From the NCBI GenBank assembly GCA_016777645.1, contig JADHRC010000012.1, positions 1 through 20,974 of the forward strand: 20,974 nt of DNA. The letters are read 5' to 3'. The notes below the pieces were generated by a model. That model worked only from the letters and a program-made list of their open reading frames with translations, did not search any database and had not been told where the DNA came from. The position numbers and the translations under genes were made by a program. Within the stretch, counting starts at the first letter, position 1. Every line of letters starts with the position of its first letter. The DNA comes from Alphaproteobacteria bacterium (lineage in GTDB: Bacteria > Pseudomonadota > Alphaproteobacteria > Puniceispirillales > Marisalimonadaceae). This document shows, piece by piece, positions 16,257 to 20,974 of this stretch.

Positions 16257-16484
16257 ATGAATGATCATAATAAGAAATATATATGGAAATTAATACAACT
16301 CACAGGAGATTTTTTAGTTAACAAATTACCTGATCACCCTCATCATCCAAATGGGAGAAATCCATACGCTCATGTAGCTCTAAAAGTTAAAACTAAATTT
16401 GGCTCAAGTTACAAAGATCTGCCTGACGAAAAAATAAATGATATCGTCAGATATATAAAATCAATTCAAAAAATAGAAGTTTAG
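16257..16484 (+). CDS. Small conserved-looking hypothetical protein in the TRAP operon (75 residues)
   Basis: I do not recognise this gene with confidence. It begins 1 nt after the DctM stop and is probably translated by coupling. The product is soluble, without a signal or membrane span. The centre is unusual: KLPDHPHHPNGRNPYAHVA (about 23-41), rich in His, Pro and Asn, then KFGSSYKDLPDEKINDIVRYI (47-67). The pattern 'FG-x-S-Y-K-x-L-P, then an amphipathic helix ending YI' recalls a motif near the C-terminus of some phage antirepressor proteins (ORF6C/Rha-like); this is only a resemblance. Well-formed motifs and tight linkage argue for a real gene. A regulatory or adaptor role is speculative. 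Confidence 0.7.
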   Translation: MNDHNKKYIWKLIQLTGDFLVNKLPDHPHHPNGRNPYAHVALKVKTKFGSSYKDLPDEKINDIVRYIKSIQKIEV

Positions 16485-16529
16485 TTTGAGATTTTAGTTT
16501 TAAAGAAAAGGCTTAATTTTTGATAAGGA

Positions 16530-16637
16530 TTATTTCTTTATAGAACCAAAATAATCATTAGCTTTTTTTATATCTTCACCAATGATGGAGCCAACTATCA
16601 ACTGAGAAAACTTTATAACTTTTGGAAAAAAACCATA
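16530..16637 (-). pseudogene. Possible C-terminal remnant of a decayed gene
   Basis: On the minus strand a TAG (16640-16638) is followed by 35 open codons and a TAA (16532-16530). The translation, ending in GEDIKKANDYFGSIKK, has protein-like composition but no ATG and no ribosome binding site. It lies in the 258-nt gap between two TRAP operons. It could be the tail of a lost gene or chance. Confidence is low and I cannot name a family. Confidence 0.2.
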
Positions 16638-16680
16638 CTAAAAAATTTAATAATAAATTTATTGTATAAATTTATTCAAA

Positions 16681-16708
16681 TTGACTATATTTTAATTACA
16701 TATATAAA
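16681..16708 (+). promoter_or_regulatory. Sigma-70-type promoter for the third TRAP operon
   Basis: TTGACT (16681-16686) and TATAAA (16703-16708) are 16 nt apart and lie 35 nt before the ATG at 16743. Transcription would start near 16715. Just upstream, the palindrome ATAAATTTAT occurs twice (16653-16662 and 16666-16675). The promoter is a good match; the palindromes could be chance in such AT-rich sequence. Confidence 0.5.
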
Positions 16709-16742
16709 TCTCAATAAAAATATTATATTCGGGGGAAATTAA

Positions 16743-17768
16743 ATGAAGTATATTAAAAGGATTATTGCCGTTTCTTTAATGGTATTGATGTCCAATTTTA
16801 TGGCGAACTTGGTTCTTGCAAGTGTTGATGGACCAAGCGTTTTTTGGAAATTTAGTCTTTGGGGAAAAAGACGTGCTTTTACTGAAGGTGCTGAAACTTT
16901 ATCCAAAAGACTTAGTGAAGAAACTAATGGTAAATTTCAACTTAAAATTTTTTATGGTGGACAATTATCAAAATCAAAAGAAAATCTAGACGGTCTTAAA
17001 GCTAATTCTTTTGAGATGGCTGGGTTTTGTAATTTTTACCACCCTGGTAAAAATCCAGGATTAATGGTTTTAACAATGCCTTTTTTACCTATGGGTGACT
17101 TTGATAAAGATGTTAAAATTAGACAGGCGGTTTATGATCATCCAATAGTAAAAGATCAATTAGCAAAATGGAATGCTATGTTGTACATGACATCAAACTT
17201 GCCACAATATGAATTTTTAGGAAAAGGCAAGCCTCCAATGAATTTATCTGATTTTAAAGGAATGAGAGTCAGAGCTGGTGGTGGTGTTGGTCAAGCCATG
17301 GAGAAACTTGGTGCAATTCGACAAACCGTGCCAGCTTCAGAAGTTTATACCTTAATATCTAGGGGTGCTGTCGATGCCGTATCATTTCCTTACACTTACG
17401 CTCACGCTTCATACAAAATTCATGAAGTAGCTGAATGGTATACTGCTAATTTATCACCAGGCACATCAGATTGTCCTTACGTAATAAATCAAACAGCTTA
17501 TAACAAATTACCGCAGCAGTATAAAGATTTGCTTGCTAAGCTAAAGCCTGAAGCCATCGCAGCAGTAAAAGTAGCTTATAAAAAAGCTGATGACAAAAAC
17601 CTTCCAATGTTCAAGTCAAAACTTAAAGAAATAAGATATGACGAAAAGACTCTTGAAGAGTTTAGAAAAGTAGCTGGTAAACCTGTTTGGGATGCCTGGG
17701 TTGCAGAGAACAAAGATCAGTTTGATGCCCAAGCTTTAATTGACTTAGTTTTTGAAGCTGCAAAATAA
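16743..17768 (+). CDS. TRAP transporter periplasmic substrate-binding protein (DctP type)
   Basis: A 341-residue binding protein with a signal peptide at 1-26 (Lys/Arg, hydrophobic core, LVLA before SVDGP). The mature protein shows KRLSEETNGKFQLKIFYGGQL (55-75) and the ligand-Arg segment FKGMRVRAGGG (171-181), where Arg175/Arg177 correspond to the conserved carboxylate-binding site. It differs clearly from the binding protein at 13360-14394, so it should serve another organic acid. GGGGGAAA precedes the ATG by about 5 nt, very like the site of the fused permease at 692. A terminator-like hairpin follows 5 nt after the stop, before the permease genes. The substrate cannot be deduced. Confidence 0.92.
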   Translation: MKYIKRIIAVSLMVLMSNFMANLVLASVDGPSVFWKFSLWGKRRAFTEGAETLSKRLSEETNGKFQLKIFYGGQLSKSKENLDGLKANSFEMAGFCNFYHPGKNPGLMVLTMPFLPMGDFDKDVKIRQAVYDHPIVKDQLAKWNAMLYMTSNLPQYEFLGKGKPPMNLSDFKGMRVRAGGGVGQAMEKLGAIRQTVPASEVYTLISRGAVDAVSFPYTYAHASYKIHEVAEWYTANLSPGTSDCPYVINQTAYNKLPQQYKDLLAKLKPEAIAAVKVAYKKADDKNLPMFKSKLKEIRYDEKTLEEFRKVAGKPVWDAWVAENKDQFDAQALIDLVFEAAK

Positions 17769-17773
17769 ATCAT

Positions 17774-17813
17774 ATGTATGTGCAAAAATTACTTTGCACA
17801 TACATCTTTTTTT
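17774..17813 (+). terminator. Intrinsic terminator or attenuator between binding protein and permease genes
   Basis: ATGTATGTGCAAA (17774-17786) pairs perfectly with TTTGCACATACAT (17793-17805) around a 6-nt loop, followed by C and seven T (17807-17813). This is a textbook intrinsic terminator. Because DctQ and DctM follow in the same direction without an obvious new promoter, partial read-through is likely, leaving more binding-protein mRNA than permease mRNA. Confidence 0.85.
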
Positions 17814-17825
17814 GAAAATTGAACA

Positions 17826-18392
17826 TTGCTAATATTTATCAATTCTAAATTAAATAAAATAGAAGATTTCTTGATTGTTTTTTCTGGAATAGTAGTTTTT
17901 ATTGTTATGATCTTAACTTCTTTCCAGATTATTTCTAGGGTTATGGGTTACCCATGGCCTGGCTATTTGGAATTATCAGAGTTATCAATTTCAATTTTTG
18001 CTTTTCTAGGAGTTGCATATGCCCAAAGGGTTGATTCTCATATAAGGATGGAGTTAATAGTTGGCAATTTAAAAGGTAGACTTAAATGGTTTGTAGAAGT
18101 TTTTGCTACTTTTTTCGGTTTTTTGATAATATTGATACTTATAAAATATAGCTTTTTGTTTGCTTTAGATTCTTATAAAATTGGAGATACCACCTATGAT
18201 TACCTTTATCCTACTTGGCCTGCCAAGGCACTTGTTCCAATTGGATTTTCAATATGGGCATTAAGATTACTTTTAGAGTTGATTGGATATGTAAGAATGT
18301 TGTTTCTTCCAAACTCAGAGCCTTTTGCAATTCCGGTGACTAAATCTCCAGAGGAATTAGCAAATGAAGAAATTAAAGTGATAAGAGAATAA
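17826..18392 (+). CDS. TRAP transporter small permease subunit (DctQ type)
   Basis: A membrane protein of up to 188 residues with four hydrophobic spans (about 15-35, 50-68, 88-112 and 132-156). The segment FQIISRVMGYPWPGYLELSELSISIFAFLGVAYAQ fits the DctQ signature well (R, then W/P, then E and the AY.....H step, here AYAQRVDSHIRMEL). The start is uncertain: a TGA lies two codons upstream of TTG 17826 and no ATG exists before the first span, so TTG 17826 or a slightly later TTG must be used, with no good ribosome binding site. This weak start sits just behind the terminator-like hairpin. DctM follows after 1 nt. Confidence 0.87.
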   Translation: MLIFINSKLNKIEDFLIVFSGIVVFIVMILTSFQIISRVMGYPWPGYLELSELSISIFAFLGVAYAQRVDSHIRMELIVGNLKGRLKWFVEVFATFFGFLIILILIKYSFLFALDSYKIGDTTYDYLYPTWPAKALVPIGFSIWALRLLLELIGYVRMLFLPNSEPFAIPVTKSPEELANEEIKVIRE

Positions 18393-18393
18393 A

Positions 18394-19803
18394 ATGTCTT
18401 TTGAAAAATTATTTTCAGGTGAAGCTTCAGGTATTTTTGGTATTGGGTATGAAGACCCAATTTTAGTTGGTTTAATTTGTACTGGAATTTTACTGGTTCT
18501 GGTACTGTCCGGAGTAAGGGTGGTTTTTGCATCAAGTTTTGCTGGAATCATTGGTCTTGTTGAACTAATTGGTGTTGGCCCGGCACTTGGAAATGTAGGT
18601 GCTATTCCATATTCTAAGTCAGTTACTTTTGTATTAGGTTTATTACCTATTTTTATATTAATAGGTTTTTTAGCTTTTCAAGCTGGTTTAACCAGGCAAT
18701 TGTTTGAGGCTGCTAAAAGATGGGTTGGATTTGTCCCAGGTGGATTAGCCGTGGCGACCGTCTTTGCTACTGCTGGATTTGCTGCAGTTTCTGGTGCTTC
18801 AACTGCAACAGCAGCTGTTTTTTCTAGGGTTGCAATTCCTGAGATGTTAAAAGAAGGATATGATAAAAAATTAGCTGCAGGTGTTGTAGCTGCAGGTGGC
18901 ACATTGGCCTCTCTTATACCTCCTTCAGCCATCTTAGTTATATACGCAATCATTGTTGAGGAATCTGTAGGAGCTCTTTTGTTAGCTGGCTTTTTACCTG
19001 GTGTATTCTCTGCATTCGTCTATGCAGCAATAATTATTGTCTGGGCAAAATTAAATCCTAATTTAGCACCACCTTCAAAAAGGTATTCTTTAAAAGAAAA
19101 AGTTATGTCTCTCCCAGGAGTTCTTCCAATTGCTATTGTAATTTCTGTGATTATCAGTGCGATATATGCTGGTTGGGCAACACCGACTGAAGCAGGTGCG
19201 CTTGGTGCCTTTGTTGTCCTAATTATAGCTTTATATAAAGGTATAAAAATAGAATCCCTTAAATTTGCTTTAATTGAAACCGCAAAGTTAGTAGCAATGA
19301 TATTTTCAATTATTTGGGGTGTTTTGATATTTGTAAGATTCTTAGGCTTTTCAGGATTACCAGAAACATTTGCTAATTGGATAATTTCGTTACCATTTGA
19401 CCCTTATTTAATTTTAATAATGATTTTACTAGGATACGTAATTCTAGGTATGTTCATCGACGCTATTGGTCTTTTGTTATTAACTCTTCCAGTAGTTTAT
19501 CCTGCTATTATCCTTTTAAATGGAGGACCAGATGTAACTGCTGAACAAAGTGCTTTTGGTATGACTTTTAATCAGGTTAGTATTTGGTTTGGAATTATTG
19601 TTGTTAAAATGGCTGAGGTTTGTCTCATAACACCTCCAATTGGCTTAAATTGTTTTGTTGTAGCTGGTGTACGAAAAGATATTCCGGTTACAGATGTTTT
19701 TAAAGGAGTTACATTATTCTTTATTGCAGACATTTTAACTATCATAGCATTAATTTTGTTTCCATCTGTTATAACATGGTTGCCAGACTTAATGATGTCT
19801 TAA
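18394..19803 (+). CDS. TRAP transporter large permease subunit (DctM type)
   Basis: A 469-residue polytopic membrane protein, slightly longer than the 438-residue DctM in the preceding operon because of an N-terminal extension of about 20 residues before the first span. Typical features are SGVRVVFASSFAGIIG, LLPIFILIGFLAFQAG, GGTLASLIPPSAILVIYAI, WATPTEAGALGAF and CLITPPIGLNCFVVAG. It starts 1 nt after the DctQ stop and ends the third TRAP operon. It forms the ion-coupled substrate path used with the binding protein at 16743-17768. The following 93 nt hold only a weak CAAAT/ATTTG plus T7 structure (19823-19841) as a possible terminator. Confidence 0.94.
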   Translation: MSFEKLFSGEASGIFGIGYEDPILVGLICTGILLVLVLSGVRVVFASSFAGIIGLVELIGVGPALGNVGAIPYSKSVTFVLGLLPIFILIGFLAFQAGLTRQLFEAAKRWVGFVPGGLAVATVFATAGFAAVSGASTATAAVFSRVAIPEMLKEGYDKKLAAGVVAAGGTLASLIPPSAILVIYAIIVEESVGALLLAGFLPGVFSAFVYAAIIIVWAKLNPNLAPPSKRYSLKEKVMSLPGVLPIAIVISVIISAIYAGWATPTEAGALGAFVVLIIALYKGIKIESLKFALIETAKLVAMIFSIIWGVLIFVRFLGFSGLPETFANWIISLPFDPYLILIMILLGYVILGMFIDAIGLLLLTLPVVYPAIILLNGGPDVTAEQSAFGMTFNQVSIWFGIIVVKMAEVCLITPPIGLNCFVVAGVRKDIPVTDVFKGVTLFFIADILTIIALILFPSVITWLPDLMMS

Positions 19804-19896
19804 AATATAGTTCAATTCTAATCAAATCTATTTGTTTTTTTACGATATACTAATATTAAAAATATATATGAAAAGTTTTAATGAACTGACAAAAAT

Positions 19897-20742
19897 ATGA
19901 ATATCAATAAGAATATTATTATCATAATAATTATTTTTATTTTTTTTAAAATACCATTCTCTATTGCAAAGGAAAGTTTAACGTTAAGCTATGAAAATAT
20001 AGACCTTACGCTTAAAGGAAACTTCATCCAGGGTGGATTAGTAATTGGAAAAACAAATTTAAATTCTTTTATCATCTTTAAAAATAAGAAAATTAGACAA
20101 ACTCCTGATGGTTTGTTTGTAATAGGTTTTGGAAGAGACCATCCTGAAACTGCAAGTTTGTCACTAGAAATTAATAAAGAATTAATTACAAAATCATTTA
20201 AAATTAAACAAAGAATTTACAAAACACAAAAAATAAATGGCCTCCAAAAAAAAATGGTAACCCCACCTAAATCATTCTACGAGCGAATTATTAGGGAAAA
20301 CAAGGCTATAAAAGAAGTAAGAGATTTAGATAGTAATTTAGACTTCGTATTTCAAAAATTTAATTGGCCTACACAAGGTGTAATTTCAGGAGTATTTGGA
20401 AGTCAAAGAATATTAAATGGTAAACCAAAGCGCCCTCATTATGGAATTGATATAGCCGCAAAAAAAGGGACAACTGTTGTTGCTCCTACAGAATCAATAG
20501 TGAAGATGGCTGAAAAAGATTTATATTATACTGGTGGCACTATAATGCTAGACCATGGACATGGTGTTACATCAGTTTTTTCTCATCTCTCTTCAATTAA
20601 TGTTAAAGTTGGAGATAAAGTTTTAAAAAATCAAAAAATTGGTGAAGTAGGTTCTACAGGTAGATCTACAGGCCCTCACTTAGATTGGAGAGTTAATTGG
20701 TTTGATCAACGTTTGGATCCATTATTATTACTAGAAAATTAA
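19897..20742 (+). CDS. Exported M23-family peptidase (LytM-like) with HxD variant motif
   Basis: A 281-residue protein with a signal sequence at about 1-24, containing seven Ile in a row and cleaved near FSIA before KES. Residues 25-140 form a beta-rich N-terminal domain; the M23 domain covers about 155-281. Zinc ligands His181 and Asp185 (HYGIDIAA) and His230 (FSHLSS) are present. The last motif reads GPHLDW instead of GPHLHF, so His261 is kept but the third metal ligand is Asp263. I recall similar HLDW variants in proteobacterial M23 proteins, so it may be active on peptidoglycan. The start ATG lacks a strong ribosome binding site. It lies upstream of rplU, in the same direction. Confidence 0.88.
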   Translation: MNINKNIIIIIIIFIFFKIPFSIAKESLTLSYENIDLTLKGNFIQGGLVIGKTNLNSFIIFKNKKIRQTPDGLFVIGFGRDHPETASLSLEINKELITKSFKIKQRIYKTQKINGLQKKMVTPPKSFYERIIRENKAIKEVRDLDSNLDFVFQKFNWPTQGVISGVFGSQRILNGKPKRPHYGIDIAAKKGTTVVAPTESIVKMAEKDLYYTGGTIMLDHGHGVTSVFSHLSSINVKVGDKVLKNQKIGEVGSTGRSTGPHLDWRVNWFDQRLDPLLLLEN

Positions 20743-20786
20743 TGAACTCAAAATTATTTTCTAGCCTAAGTATTTATCTAAAATCC

Positions 20787-20814
20787 TTGACAGATTGTTA
20801 TGGCAAGCTATATT
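20787..20814 (+). promoter_or_regulatory. Near-consensus sigma-70 promoter of rplU
   Basis: A perfect TTGACA (20787-20792) is followed after 16 nt by TATATT (20809-20814). Transcription would begin near 20821 and give a leader of about 74 nt before the rplU ATG. It is the best promoter match in the window, as expected for a ribosomal-protein gene. The leader can form small hairpins (TTTACT pairing with AGTAAA), too weak to call a regulator. Confidence 0.72.
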
Positions 20815-20894
20815 CCGTAAACAATTTACTCTAATGTTAGTAAATCTTATTACTTATTGTAAAATTGAATTAATTTAATTATCGGAATAGTAAA

Positions 20895-20974
20895 ATGTAT
20901 GCAGTAGTTAAAACCGGTGGAAAGCAATATCGCGTTGAAAAAAATGACGTAGTTTTAGTTGAAAAACTAAATGC
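20895..20974 (+). CDS. rplU: 50S ribosomal protein L21 (partial, cut by the window edge)
   Basis: The first 26 codons are present. MYAVVKTGGKQYRV followed by EKNDVVLVEKL is the highly conserved L21 N-terminus (consensus MYAVI.tGGKQYrV..Gd...veKL). L21 binds 23S rRNA in the large subunit. GGAATAG lies about 8 nt before the ATG. The gene has its own strong promoter at 20787-20814. In most bacteria rpmA (L27) and obgE follow; that would lie beyond the window. Confidence 0.96.
   Translation, partial: MYAVVKTGGKQYRVEKNDVVLVEKLN

Noticed and set aside
16485..16742. Small RNA or other gene in the 258-nt gap between TRAP operons
   Set aside because: Apart from the promoter, tandem palindromes and the doubtful remnant, no strong hairpin with a T-run is visible.
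1..20974. CRISPR array, integrase/transposase, phage or toxin-antitoxin genes
   Set aside because: No regularly spaced repeats, no long direct repeats at gene borders and no such protein families were found in any frame examined.

Overview
The window is strongly AT-rich, with short intergenic gaps, many 1-20 nt gene spacings and several TTG/GTG starts. The gene content (three TRAP uptake systems, a GMC oxidoreductase, an IclR-controlled ring-cleavage cluster, many small-molecule enzymes) suggests a streamlined, probably marine, heterotrophic alphaproteobacterium of the Pelagibacterales/AEGEAN-169 kind. The taxonomy is inference from composition and gene content only. No rRNA, tRNA, CRISPR array, insertion sequence or prophage is visible.

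Left part (1-2749): a divergent TRAP locus. On the minus strand are an unlisted 40-residue single-span membrane protein (448-570) and a TakP/FcbT1-like periplasmic binding protein cut by the window edge (GTG start at 421). On the plus strand is a fused DctQ-DctM permease (692-2749). The shared control region carries two identical TTCTAGAA palindromes 31 nt apart.

Middle-left (2751-7470): a TerC/YjbE-type membrane protein (-), a GMC flavoprotein plus a SAM methyltransferase (+, 3 nt apart), an AlaX-type alanyl-tRNA editing protein (-), and a short-chain dehydrogenase homologue (+) that seems to lack the catalytic Tyr and Lys. A perfect 38-nt inverted repeat then separates convergent genes.

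Centre (7476-16484): the most interesting region. A minus-strand operon runs from 13164 down to 8196, and perhaps through a DUF445 gene to 7476: canonical extradiol dioxygenase, MhpA-like FAD monooxygenase, IclR regulator, a second extradiol-type VOC protein with Tyr replaced by Phe, and an FAH-family hydrolase. Divergent from it is a TRAP operon (binding protein, DctQ, DctM and a 75-residue unknown protein). The shared 195-nt control region holds a perfect 14+14 nt palindrome centred about 59 nt upstream of the predicted catabolic start, the place expected for an MhpR-like IclR activator. The simplest reading is a self-contained uptake and meta-cleavage module for an aromatic acid. The substrate is unknown, and no alpha/beta-hydrolase of the MhpC type is in view; the FAH protein may fill that step.

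Right part (16485-20974): a third TRAP system (binding protein, terminator-like hairpin, DctQ, DctM), an exported M23-family peptidase whose HxH motif reads HxD, and the start of rplU (ribosomal protein L21) behind a near-consensus sigma-70 promoter. In both DctPQM operons a strong hairpin lies between the binding-protein and small-permease genes, consistent with excess binding protein over permease.
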